Origin: an uncultured Lachnospiraceae bacterium
GTDB taxonomy: Bacteria; Bacillota; Clostridia; Lachnospirales; Lachnospiraceae
Length of the DNA: 46,204 bases
NCBI GenBank assembly: GCA_910587295.1
Contig: CAJULP010000015.1
Coordinates: 1 to 46,204 of the forward strand
Direction of reading: 5' to 3'
Shown: positions 15,386-24,502 of the stretch, piece after piece
Layout: each line of letters starts with the position of its first letter
How positions within the stretch are numbered: position 1 is the first letter of the stretch
The notes under the pieces: generated by a model
Database searches by the model: none
What the model saw: only the letters and a program-made list of their open reading frames with translations
Told to the model about the DNA's origin: nothing
Position numbers and translations under genes: made by a program

Positions 15386-16519
15386 ATGCAGATGAAAGAC
15401 AGGGATATTGGAATCATAACTTTCCATTGCTCTGATAACTATGGGGCAATGCTGCAGGCATACGGATTAAAAAAATATTTGAATGATCTGGGATTAAAAG
15501 CGGACATTGTGCGGTATGAACCAATGTTTATGGTTGGGAGGAATTGGTGGGCTCCTTATGCCCCCACGGGAAATTTTTATAAGAGCCTGCGCTATCTATG
15601 CTGGGGAATCCGATCACATAGGAAAATGGGAGGTCATTTTTTTAAACGGAAAGCCAATATGGACCGTTTCCGGAAAAAATATCTGGTGGATGCAGGAACA
15701 AAAAAGCTTTTATTTGACTGGCAGTTTAGGAAGCTGCCTTATCTGTATTATGTCGTAGGGAGTGATCAGATCTGGAACCCGGATATCACTTTTGGGCTGC
15801 GGAAGGTATATTTTGGAGGATTTGAAAGCAAACGTAAAAAAAGAGTGATCGCATATGCCGCAAGCTTAGGCGGATCGTCGCTGCCGCCCCAATATGACAG
15901 GCAGTTTTCGGAACTGATGAATGGTGTAGATGTTGTTTCCGTCAGGGAAAAGGAGGCAGCTTTTTATGTAAGAAAGCATAGTGGGAAAAAAGTAGTATCC
16001 GTTTTGGATCCGGTTTTTTTACTGGAAAAAGAGCTATGGCAGGATGTGGCAATCCCTCCCGAAAGAGAACATTACATTCTGGTCTATAGTACGGAGGACA
16101 ATCCGGAACTGTCCGGTTACGTGGATCTGCTTTCCCAAAAGACAGGTTTGCCGGTCATAGAATTAAAAATAAGTCATGAAGACCATGATAAAGGTTATCT
16201 GATTGACTACATGGCGGGACCGGAAGAATTTTTGGGTTACATCCATAAAGCGGATTATGTGGTGACAAATTCTTTTCATACTGTAGCATTTAGTATTATC
16301 TTTGAAAAAAAGTTTATGGCATTTTTACATAGCAGCCGGGGAGAAAGAATAAGAAATATCCTCACGGTGTGTGGATTGGCAGACCGGATATATGACAAAG
16401 GACATATCAGTATGGAAACAAATATTGACTGGGGAAGGGTGAAAAATAAGATCGGAAAAGAAGCAGAAAAGGCGGGGGATTTTTTAAAAGAAAATATTTC
16501 AGATGGCAGAGGGATGTAA
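15386..16519 (+). CDS. polysaccharide pyruvyl transferase family protein
   Basis: A 377-residue protein of the WcaK/CsaB type. DIGIITFHCSDNYGAMLQAYGL at the N-terminus, GSDQIWNPD (about 127), the SVREKEA loop and DPVFLL are typical of this family. Members add a pyruvate ketal to sugars of extracellular polymers or, in some branches, act on other sugar substrates. It is divergent from the FrhB-like gene, a common pairing. Several in-frame ATGs lie close together (15383, 15386, 15392) behind AAAGGTGGG; I picked 15386 for spacing. It is followed after 2 bp by a GT2 gene. Confidence 0.87.
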   Translation: MQMKDRDIGIITFHCSDNYGAMLQAYGLKKYLNDLGLKADIVRYEPMFMVGRNWWAPYAPTGNFYKSLRYLCWGIRSHRKMGGHFFKRKANMDRFRKKYLVDAGTKKLLFDWQFRKLPYLYYVVGSDQIWNPDITFGLRKVYFGGFESKRKKRVIAYAASLGGSSLPPQYDRQFSELMNGVDVVSVREKEAAFYVRKHSGKKVVSVLDPVFLLEKELWQDVAIPPEREHYILVYSTEDNPELSGYVDLLSQKTGLPVIELKISHEDHDKGYLIDYMAGPEEFLGYIHKADYVVTNSFHTVAFSIIFEKKFMAFLHSSRGERIRNILTVCGLADRIYDKGHISMETNIDWGRVKNKIGKEAEKAGDFLKENISDGRGM

Positions 16520-16521
16520 GG

Positions 16522-17511
16522 ATGAAAAAGGTTTCCGTGATCATACCGATGTACAATTCGCAATCTTTTATAAAAGAGTGTATGCAGTCCGTGGTAAGGC
16601 AGTCGTATCCCAATTGGGAAATGATCGTTGTTGATGACGGGTCTTCGGATAAGAGTGTGGAGATATGCAGCAAGTTAAGCCGGGCTGACGGAAGGATACG
16701 TATAGTTTGCCAGAAACATCTTGGTGTATCGGCAGCAAGGAACCGGGGGATTGAGGAAGCTGCCGGGGAGTTTCTTTTATTTTTGGACAGCGATGATGAA
16801 ATGCATCCGTTATTGATAGAAAAGTTTGTATATTTGGCGGAAAAATATCATGCAGAGCTTGTCATGTGCCAATGCAGGAAGGTAAATACCTATGAATTGG
16901 AAAGAGGATTGGAAAAAACAGATACCAATGCGGGCAGGTTGAAAGGTAAGGTTGGGAATGGCAGGGAAACGGAAGAATGGTTTCATGTAAGGTACGCAAG
17001 ACAGATGGCCGGAATCGGCGGCAAAATGATCCGAAAAAGTGCAGTGGGGGAACTGCGGTTTGATGAAGGCCTGGGAAATGGAGAAGATACACTGTTTCTG
17101 TATCATTTGTCAGGCAGTAAAATACGGACGGTCTATCTATATCGTGAATGGTATTACTACAGAATACATCCCGGAAATACGGTAAATTCTTTTCAAACAA
17201 AGAATAACATGGGTTACTTTGAGTGCAGCAGGACCATCAGGGATAAGGAATACCGAATGGGGCGTATCAGGTATGCGCTCACTTGGGAAAGAATGTTTGT
17301 CATACAGATTGAGAGCAGTTATACGGAGGCAAAAAAGGTAAAAGACCTAAACAAGTGTCAGCGCTTAAGGGAAATTGCAAATAAGGAAACCAGGTTCTTG
17401 CTGTTTAAGAAATTGGAAATATTTCATAAATTAATGTTTTGGAGCTGCTTTTATTTTTTTCCGTTGTATGTTCTTTTAAGAAAAATTTTGATAAAGCTGT
17501 GGGAGGAGTAA
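16522..17511 (+). CDS. GT2 family glycosyltransferase
   Basis: A 329-residue GT-A type glycosyltransferase. KVSVIIPMYNSQSFIKECMQSV opens the nucleotide-binding fold, VVDDGSSDKS binds the nucleotide, and FLDSDDE (about 90) is the metal-binding DxD. HLGVSAARNRGIEEA is the conserved helix of this group. A hydrophobic, aromatic stretch near the C-terminus (about 300-322) may attach it to the membrane. Donor and acceptor cannot be told from sequence. It sits between the pyruvyl transferase and the exporter with gaps of 2 and 4 bp. Confidence 0.9.
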   Translation: MKKVSVIIPMYNSQSFIKECMQSVVRQSYPNWEMIVVDDGSSDKSVEICSKLSRADGRIRIVCQKHLGVSAARNRGIEEAAGEFLLFLDSDDEMHPLLIEKFVYLAEKYHAELVMCQCRKVNTYELERGLEKTDTNAGRLKGKVGNGRETEEWFHVRYARQMAGIGGKMIRKSAVGELRFDEGLGNGEDTLFLYHLSGSKIRTVYLYREWYYYRIHPGNTVNSFQTKNNMGYFECSRTIRDKEYRMGRIRYALTWERMFVIQIESSYTEAKKVKDLNKCQRLREIANKETRFLLFKKLEIFHKLMFWSCFYFFPLYVLLRKILIKLWEE

Positions 17512-17515
17512 AGCA

Positions 17516-19216
17516 GTGGAGATGATCGGATATTTGATCGGCATATTGGAGAGGGAGGATAAGAAAAAGTGTTATTGCCTTATTCTTTTGAGCCTTGTCA
17601 GCCACGTTGTGGATGTATTTTGCTATTCCATGATTATCTATATCATCAACAGCGTGATCCGCACCAATCAGGCGTTACCCCGGATGACTGCTTTTGCGCT
17701 GTTTATGGGTGTGGTTTCCGTATTGAAAATTATATTTGATATGTATCGGTGTAAAATTTCCACGCAGTTTGTATATAGAAGCGCACAGAAGTTATCCATG
17801 AAATTATATGAAGTGATCATAAAAGAGAACTTGGGAAGCCACAACCAAAAAAGCGCCTCACAGGCATTGATGATCGTGCAGGGGGATGCGGTAAACTGTG
17901 TCAGGATCATCATAGATGGGATTACGATTTGTACGAATTTCCTCACAATGTCAGGATATGGCATTATTTTTATCCATATTTCAAAATGGGCAGGTGTGGT
18001 AAGCTGTATCATTTTATTGATATGTGCTTTGACATTTTTTTTCTTCTATCGCGGCAGGATAGAAGCTTATGGGGAGAAATACAGGGCCTTAAGGATAAAA
18101 GTAAATGCCCAGATCGCGCTTGCTTATGGCGCCTTTAGGGAGATCAAAATAGATGACAGATCTGCTTATATTTTGGATCGATATCAGGATATCAGCAGTA
18201 AATATGCCAAAGTACAAAGTGAATTTGACTATGAAAACAGTGGGATAGGGGTACTGTTACAAAATGCCGTTCTGGCGGTCATGTTTATTGCATTAAGCTT
18301 TTTCCTGATGGGCGGAAGCAACCTTCCGGTGGTGCTGGGATTGATGGTGTCCTATATTACGACGTTTATCAGGATGATTCCAATGGTATATGGTATCTTA
18401 TCCGGAATTAACGATGTCAGCTTTTTGAAGAAATCATATAAATCGATAAGGGAAAACATTGTCCAATATGAAGAAATCAAGAACCGGGAAGAAACCAGGG
18501 CAAAAATGAAAAAAAAGGAATTGTCTTTTCGACAGGGACTTGCGATCAGGAACTTAACATTTGGTTACCATGACAGGGTGAAAATATTTGATCAAGCCAG
18601 TATTGATATTCCGGCGGGATGTTCTGTGGCGGTGACAGGCATTTCAGGTGCAGGTAAGACAACACTTTTAGATTTGGCTCTTGGCTTATTAAAACCACAA
18701 TCGGGCAGTATCTTGTATGACGATTACGATATAGTGGCTCAGGCGGATGGCGAAGGATTCTGTGAAGCAAACCTTGGGAAAATGGTAAGTTATATTCCTC
18801 AGACCGTATATCTGAACGGCGAAACGATACAGAATAATGTGGCTTTTTTTGAAACAGAGAAGGAAATCAATGTCCAAAAAGTGGAGGAAGCCCTGAAATG
18901 CGCACAATTATGGGAGGATATTTCCCAAATGCCGGAAGGGATCCACACGCTGATCGGAGAAAACGGAACGGCGATTTCAGGAGGACAGCGCCAGAGGATT
19001 GCCCTGGCAAGGGCATTGTACAAGGATTTTGAACTTTTAGTCATGGATGAAGCCACAGCCGCACTTGATATGGAAACTGAAAAAGCAGTCATAGATTCCA
19101 TACGCCACTTAAAGGGAGGAAAAACAATTCTAATGGTAACACATCACATGAGCCTGGCAAACGAGTGTGACCTGATTTATAAAATTGAAAATCAAAAAAT
19201 AATACGAGTGAAGTGA
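17516..19216 (+). CDS. ABC exporter, fused membrane and ATPase domains
   Basis: A 566-residue half-transporter of the MsbA/type IV exporter class. About six membrane segments fill residues 18-315. The nucleotide-binding domain follows, with Walker A GISGAGKTT (about 379), signature ISGGQRQRIALARAL and Walker B LLVMDEATAALD. It would act as a homodimer. In a sugar cluster such a protein most likely flips a lipid-linked sugar. This is not part of standard Pel systems, which export through PelG. The GTG start at 17516 has GGAGG nine bases upstream. Confidence 0.9.
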   Translation: MEMIGYLIGILEREDKKKCYCLILLSLVSHVVDVFCYSMIIYIINSVIRTNQALPRMTAFALFMGVVSVLKIIFDMYRCKISTQFVYRSAQKLSMKLYEVIIKENLGSHNQKSASQALMIVQGDAVNCVRIIIDGITICTNFLTMSGYGIIFIHISKWAGVVSCIILLICALTFFFFYRGRIEAYGEKYRALRIKVNAQIALAYGAFREIKIDDRSAYILDRYQDISSKYAKVQSEFDYENSGIGVLLQNAVLAVMFIALSFFLMGGSNLPVVLGLMVSYITTFIRMIPMVYGILSGINDVSFLKKSYKSIRENIVQYEEIKNREETRAKMKKKELSFRQGLAIRNLTFGYHDRVKIFDQASIDIPAGCSVAVTGISGAGKTTLLDLALGLLKPQSGSILYDDYDIVAQADGEGFCEANLGKMVSYIPQTVYLNGETIQNNVAFFETEKEINVQKVEEALKCAQLWEDISQMPEGIHTLIGENGTAISGGQRQRIALARALYKDFELLVMDEATAALDMETEKAVIDSIRHLKGGKTILMVTHHMSLANECDLIYKIENQKIIRVK

Positions 19217-19228
19217 TGGGTTTGAGAT

Positions 19229-20779
19229 ATGAAGGAAGAAAATTATCAATTGGTCAAACACAGGGTTTCAATCGTAACTCCGGTGTTTAATGGGGAAAGC
19301 TATTTGGCGGAATTTCTTGATTCTGTTTTGGCACAATCTTATGAGCAAGTGGAAATGATATTGGTTGATGACGGATCTGCGGATAAAACGGTTTCTGTTG
19401 CGGAAGGCTATCGTGAGCAATTTTCGGCAAGGGGGTATGAATACCGTATCATACAGGCCGGGCATCGAAATGCCTCGGCAGCCATCAATCAGGGATTGCG
19501 CTATGTTTCCGGCGAGTATCTGATCTGGCCAGATGGTGACGACATATTGGAGAAGGATTCCATAAAAAAAAGGGTGGAATTTTTGCAGGATCACCCCGAG
19601 TATCACTGTGTCAGGTCTTTGGCATATTATCGGGATCATACAGGCAGAGTGGAAAAAAGGGATGAAAAAACAGGGGATCTATCGAAAGAAGATCTTTTTT
19701 GGGATATCCTGGAATTTAAGACCTATATCTGCTGTGGCTGTTATATGTTACAAACAGGGAAGTTTTTTGAGATTTATCCCAAGCGCCGGATACCGGAATA
19801 CGAAGTGGGGCAGAATTTCCAGATGCTGCTTCCGTTTCTGTACCGGCATGGCTGCCCTACGATAAGGGAAGAGCTGTACGGAGTCCGGGTCAGGGAAGGG
19901 AGCCATTCCAGAAGAAAGTTAACGCAGCGCGAAGAGGAGAAGAAGTACCGTGACTATGAAAGGCTGGTGGATGAGATTGCGGATATCTGTCATATAACGG
20001 ATCCCAAATTAAGAAAGCGTATAGAGGGTTGGAAGGCCGGAAGAAGGTTTCAGGTCTCATATAAATACGGGAAGTTGAAGCAGGCTGCCTGCGCTGTTTG
20101 GGATCTGTGCAAGTGCGGACCCTTAAAGCTTTTTCCGATTATAAGAAATACGGCATGGGCGCCGCTGTTATCTAAAATCATTAAAAACGTGGAATTGCAG
20201 CTTTATAGGAAAAGAAAAAGAAGACGGCTTAAAAACAGTGATTTTACTATTTTGGCATCGGACTGTAACGGCACGTTCATGTACTATGATCTGGGCCTTC
20301 CTTTTTTGTCGCCAACCATCAACCTGACCATCGGGATGGAGGATTTTGTTAAGATGCTGGAAAACCTTGAATGGTATATGGAACAGGAAGTGGTTCCTCT
20401 TAAGGGAGATTTTTCCTGCCCTGCAGGGCTGTTGGGGGATGTTCAAATCAATTTTATCCATTATGAGACTTTTGATCAGGGCGTTTCTAAATGGGAGGAA
20501 AGAAAAAAGCGGATTCGCTGGGATAATTTATTTATCGTGGGATCGGAAAAAGAAGGCTGCACTTATGAAGTAGTAAAACGTTTTGACCGGCTGCCATACC
20601 GGAATAAGGTCATATTGACACACCGGGAATATCCAGAGTTCCCATCGGCGTATTATATCAAGGGATTTGAGGAAAAGGGAGAGATGGGAACGACAACCAA
20701 TTTTAAAGACCGGTTTTGGCGGAGACGGTATTTAGACGATTTTGATTATGTCTCTTTTTTGAATCGTTCCCAGAAATAG
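19229..20779 (+). CDS. GT2 glycosyltransferase fused to a DUF1919 domain
   Basis: A 516-residue two-domain protein. Residues 10-300 form a GT2 domain (VSIVTPVFNGESYLAEFLDSV, VDDGSADKT, WPDGDDIL as the DxD region). Residues about 330-512 match the DUF1919 pattern: FTILASDCNGTFMYYDLGLP, SPTINLTIGMEDFVKMLENL, then VGDVQINFIHYETF-like and RWDNLFIVGSE stretches. DUF1919 proteins are found in capsule and exopolysaccharide loci, often alone, with no agreed function here. The fusion suggests that the two steps act on the same acceptor. The ribosome site is weak (GGGTTTGAG). No frameshift is visible at the join. Confidence 0.82.
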   Translation: MKEENYQLVKHRVSIVTPVFNGESYLAEFLDSVLAQSYEQVEMILVDDGSADKTVSVAEGYREQFSARGYEYRIIQAGHRNASAAINQGLRYVSGEYLIWPDGDDILEKDSIKKRVEFLQDHPEYHCVRSLAYYRDHTGRVEKRDEKTGDLSKEDLFWDILEFKTYICCGCYMLQTGKFFEIYPKRRIPEYEVGQNFQMLLPFLYRHGCPTIREELYGVRVREGSHSRRKLTQREEEKKYRDYERLVDEIADICHITDPKLRKRIEGWKAGRRFQVSYKYGKLKQAACAVWDLCKCGPLKLFPIIRNTAWAPLLSKIIKNVELQLYRKRKRRRLKNSDFTILASDCNGTFMYYDLGLPFLSPTINLTIGMEDFVKMLENLEWYMEQEVVPLKGDFSCPAGLLGDVQINFIHYETFDQGVSKWEERKKRIRWDNLFIVGSEKEGCTYEVVKRFDRLPYRNKVILTHREYPEFPSAYYIKGFEEKGEMGTTTNFKDRFWRRRYLDDFDYVSFLNRSQK

Positions 20780-20790
20780 GGTAAAAGAGT

Positions 20791-21840
20791 ATGATTTCCG
20801 TTATGATACCTGTTTATAATACAGAAAAATACATAGGGCGGTGCATAGATTCCGTTCTGGCGTCTACCTGCCAGGATTTTGAAATCATTCTGGTAGATGA
20901 CGGATCCACTGATTCTAGTCTGGATGTCTGCAGGGGGTATGGCCGTAAGGATGGACGAATCAGGCTGTTTTCCCAAAAGCACAGGGGCGTTTCCCAAGCA
21001 AGAAACAAAGGGATTGAATATAGTGAAGGGGAATGGATCGTTTTCGTGGATTCCGACGATATGATCTCAAGTGATTTTCTGGAAATGGTCGGCAGGGAAG
21101 AATATCAGGATTGCGATCTGCTGATTTTTGATTTTTCTAAATTGGGAAAAAAGCCGGACAAAAAGGAAAGAAAGAAGGATTTAAAATCCATTGAACACGT
21201 GTATTATTACGATAAAATGCATGTAATTCAGATCATTGAAAAGACACTTTGTGCAAAAAAGCTGACAGTGGATGGAAACAGCAGCCTATTGTCTCCATGC
21301 GCAAAGGCTTACCGGAAATCGGTGATAAAGGAATATGGGATAAGGTTTCCGCCGGATATTGTGATCGGCGAAGATAAACTGTTTAATATAGCGTTTTACC
21401 GGGCAATGAAACAATGCGCCTATATCCGAAAAACGGCTTATTTTGTGGGATGGCGCCGGGATTCTGCTACCCATTGTTTCCACAGGGAATTTATTGGGAA
21501 TTATTATTGTTTCCAAAGGAGCCTGCAGCGGCTGCTCAGGGAATATGGTATATTTACCCTGCTGGAGGCGGCATACTACGAGAATGTACTTTCAGCTATG
21601 ACAGAGGTTCTGGTCTTTGGTATTTTTAATCCCGATAGTCCAAGGACTTACCGGCAAAATTGTAAATTATGCCGTAAGGTGCGTGAAAATGAAATTTATA
21701 GCGCTGCTGCTAAATATAGCTTAAACACCGGGAATTGCTTAAGGAGGGGGCTATTGTTCTTTTTTAATACAGGGTGCTGGTGCATGGTGGATCTTATATG
21801 TAAAGCAAGCTATTTTGTAATACGCCGGATGAGGAAATAA
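20791..21840 (+). CDS. GT2 family glycosyltransferase
   Basis: A 349-residue GT-A enzyme. MISVMIPVYNTEKYIGRCIDSV, VDDGSTDSS, KHRGVSQARNKGIE and FVDSDDM (about 90) are the standard GT2 motifs in order. Its start is closest to the GT2 at 16522, so the two may be old duplicates. A hydrophobic C-terminal stretch (FFFNTGCWCMVDLICKASYF) may bind the membrane. It follows the DUF1919 fusion by 11 bp. The sugar specificity is unknown. Confidence 0.9.
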   Translation: MISVMIPVYNTEKYIGRCIDSVLASTCQDFEIILVDDGSTDSSLDVCRGYGRKDGRIRLFSQKHRGVSQARNKGIEYSEGEWIVFVDSDDMISSDFLEMVGREEYQDCDLLIFDFSKLGKKPDKKERKKDLKSIEHVYYYDKMHVIQIIEKTLCAKKLTVDGNSSLLSPCAKAYRKSVIKEYGIRFPPDIVIGEDKLFNIAFYRAMKQCAYIRKTAYFVGWRRDSATHCFHREFIGNYYCFQRSLQRLLREYGIFTLLEAAYYENVLSAMTEVLVFGIFNPDSPRTYRQNCKLCRKVRENEIYSAAAKYSLNTGNCLRRGLLFFFNTGCWCMVDLICKASYFVIRRMRK

Positions 21841-21869
21841 ATTGGAAGGGGAAGCTTGGCATTATTATT

Positions 21870-22898
21870 ATGAATGAACTGGTAACAATGATTATCCCTG
21901 CTTATCAGGAGGAAAAGAAAATAGGACGCTGCCTGAAAAGTATTGCGGCATCCACATACCGCAATCTGGAGCTGATTGTGGTCAATGACGGTTCTACCGA
22001 TAGTACGCAAAAGGTGGTGGAACAATTTAAGGAAAAATACAAGCCTGGGGACATAGAACTGGAACTGATCAATGTCACGAACGGTGGCAGCGGACGGGCG
22101 CGGAATTGTGGGATGCAAAAAGCCAGAGGAAAATATATCGGCTTTGTGGACGGGGATGATATGATCCATCCACAGATGATCGAAAGGTTGGTTCTCAGTC
22201 TGAGAAAGGGGAATGATATGGCTTCCTGCGGGCTTTTATTTTGTAAGGAAAGCGGGAAAGCGGGGCGGTATCATTGTCGTTTGCGAAGACAGGCGGTCAG
22301 CTGCCCGGAAAAGGCTTTGAGCTGCGCTATGTGGGGGCAGATTCAAATGAGTCTTGGGCCGGCTTTGTTTCGAAGGGAAAAGATCATAGATAAAAACGGG
22401 AAGCTTCTGGTATCCTGCCCGGAGGATACAGTTGCTTTTGAGGATTTTGCCTTTATCTGCAGGTACTTAAACCAATGTAATGGAATCTGGGAAAGACTTC
22501 CGTTTTATGGATATCAATATTGCAAGCATGAGAAGAGCTTAACATCGAAAAGGTGGTCCCCACAGGAGTTAAGCCATGCCCTGGAACCGGTGCTGGCAAT
22601 AGGTGAGGGGATGGGTGATCCTGGTTTTATCAGTCACAAGCTTCAATATGCTTTCCGCTTTTTGGCTTTATGGTATGAGGAAGCGTTTCGTCAGGGAAAA
22701 TGGGATTCCTTTAAGAAGTGGCCCGGCCGGGAAATCTGTGAGAAGGAGCTGGAAAAATATGCGGATATCTATATGGATTCCCCTGATATGCCCTGGTGCA
22801 GGAAACTTGTCATGCGGATTGTCAGGGAATATCCCAAGGCAGGTTGGTATTTGGCGAAGGCTATGGGGCAGTTTGGAATGTTTGAGGAGAATGATTGA
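21870..22898 (+). CDS. GT2 family glycosyltransferase
   Basis: A 342-residue GT-A enzyme with VTMIIPAYQEEKKIGRCLKSI, VNDGSTDST, GGSGRARNCGMQ and FVDGDDM. The C-terminal half (from about 200) is helical and rich in Trp and Tyr, as in many capsule glycosyltransferases that bind lipid-linked acceptors. A purine-rich stretch (GGAAGGGG) lies about 18 bases before the ATG, farther than usual, so translation may be weak or coupled. Specificity is unknown. Confidence 0.88.
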   Translation: MNELVTMIIPAYQEEKKIGRCLKSIAASTYRNLELIVVNDGSTDSTQKVVEQFKEKYKPGDIELELINVTNGGSGRARNCGMQKARGKYIGFVDGDDMIHPQMIERLVLSLRKGNDMASCGLLFCKESGKAGRYHCRLRRQAVSCPEKALSCAMWGQIQMSLGPALFRREKIIDKNGKLLVSCPEDTVAFEDFAFICRYLNQCNGIWERLPFYGYQYCKHEKSLTSKRWSPQELSHALEPVLAIGEGMGDPGFISHKLQYAFRFLALWYEEAFRQGKWDSFKKWPGREICEKELEKYADIYMDSPDMPWCRKLVMRIVREYPKAGWYLAKAMGQFGMFEEND

Positions 22899-22933
22899 AT
22901 GGGAGAGACTCATGTGAAAGGTATAGGTAAAAA

Positions 22934-24502
22934 GTGATAGATTGGATAAAAAACAAACCGATTAAAAAAATATGCGCAGTGGTTTTATTGTCGGTCCTTT
23001 TGATAGACGTATATCGTACGGTCAGAATCTACTATAAACCCAGAGTGGATTTGGATAAAACTCATCATCCAACCTATATGATCTATTACGGGGAATTGGA
23101 TGATGATATCATCAGGATGGCAAAGCAATATGATATTGTCATACTGCATCCTGATTCCGGAAACATAACCAGAGAGCAGGTACGCCGGATACAGGCCGGT
23201 GGAGCCTATGTTTTCGGGTATCTTTCTGTTGGTGAGGACTTAAGGACTAATGGGATGACTCCGGAACAAATGCGGAAGGACTCAAGATTTACAGGGGATG
23301 GAACGGGGCCTAAGATCAGTTCCGGATCGTCGCCAGAAGGCAGCGGGTTTGCCTCCTATTATCTGGATGACAATGATCATAATGGTATGCCGGACTTTAA
23401 CCCTAATTTTAATTGTGCTTACACCAATATAGGCGATCCGGCCTGGTACGACGTGTTAGATAATATGACAGCGGACGGTGTTGATCAAATAGCCGGGATA
23501 AAGGAAATACTTACCAAAGATTACGGCCGGGGCCTGGGATGTGACGGGATATTTCTGGACACCATTGATACCTGTGCGCCAAATAGCTATACCAAGGATG
23601 AGGATCCTGCCAAAACAAGGTTTGAATGGACGGCACCGGGAGTCATAAATTTTATGAAGCATTTAAAAGAGGACTATCCTGATAAATATATTGTACAAAA
23701 CCGGGGATTGTTCTTTTATAATTACCAGCTTCCCCATTTTGAATATTCTCCACGTAAGTATGTAGATTTTTTAATGTTTGAAAGCTATATGCTGGACTCG
23801 AACCCGGAAGGATTGTATAATGAATATTTTTTTGCCGATAATAAAAATTCTTATGCGCCTAAGATCAGCGCTGAAGCAGACCGGCCGGATGGGTTTCGGG
23901 TATTGTCACTGGATTATGCGGAAGGGCCGGAAGAGTACAATCTAAGAGATACTTTAACGGGTGGATCGGATACCGGGCTTGCTATTCTTTTGGAAGCTGT
24001 TGACCAGGCACAAAATAAGGCCGGGTTTTCTCATTATATAACGGACGGGGGATTGCTGCTGGTCAACGATTTCGTGATCGCCCATGAAGAAAAAGCGGAC
24101 ACAGCACCGCCTGTTTGGAGCAGTGTCCATAATTATGCCGTGACAGAACCGATTCCACGCATTGGAATCGGGCAGGTGGAGTCCGCCCAAGGCGGGGTGA
24201 TTGTGCGCTGGGATGTTGCCATGGATAAGAGCGGCGTGGTCTATACCCTTTATTATCAGAAGGAACCGTTCGATTTTTTGAAAGATCCTGATCTGAAAAA
24301 GGCAGAGAAAACAGAGCTGGTTCCGGAAATGGGTGAGGGCTATGGTTATGGGGGCATCCCGGATGCCTATCCCTATCAGGCTGTGGTGAAAGGGCTGGAA
24401 AGCGGGGAGACGTATTATTTTGTGATTCGGGCAAGGGATTGTTCGGATAATGGAAACGAAGAAAAAAATACCGTAGTGGTTAAAGGGGAAAGTGCGCCGT
24501 GA
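22934..24502 (+). CDS. membrane-anchored GH114-like hydrolase with a C-terminal Fn3-like domain
   Basis: A 522-residue protein. One N-terminal membrane segment (about 10-27) is followed by an extracellular TIM barrel: YDIVILHPDSG, GGAYVFGYLSVGED, GDPAWYDVL, GCDGIFLDTIDT and FESYML follow the pattern of the endo-alpha-1,4-polygalactosaminidase (GH114/TM1410) clan, to which the hydrolase part of PelA is related. The Asp in DGIFLDT is the likely catalytic residue. Residues about 395-518 look like a fibronectin type III domain. It likely trims or releases the polymer and would supply the hydrolase missing from the PelA position. The start is GTG at 22934 behind AGGTAA. The gene ends in a 4-bp overlap with the next. 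Confidence 0.82.
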   Translation: MIDWIKNKPIKKICAVVLLSVLLIDVYRTVRIYYKPRVDLDKTHHPTYMIYYGELDDDIIRMAKQYDIVILHPDSGNITREQVRRIQAGGAYVFGYLSVGEDLRTNGMTPEQMRKDSRFTGDGTGPKISSGSSPEGSGFASYYLDDNDHNGMPDFNPNFNCAYTNIGDPAWYDVLDNMTADGVDQIAGIKEILTKDYGRGLGCDGIFLDTIDTCAPNSYTKDEDPAKTRFEWTAPGVINFMKHLKEDYPDKYIVQNRGLFFYNYQLPHFEYSPRKYVDFLMFESYMLDSNPEGLYNEYFFADNKNSYAPKISAEADRPDGFRVLSLDYAEGPEEYNLRDTLTGGSDTGLAILLEAVDQAQNKAGFSHYITDGGLLLVNDFVIAHEEKADTAPPVWSSVHNYAVTEPIPRIGIGQVESAQGGVIVRWDVAMDKSGVVYTLYYQKEPFDFLKDPDLKKAEKTELVPEMGEGYGYGGIPDAYPYQAVVKGLESGETYYFVIRARDCSDNGNEEKNTVVVKGESAP

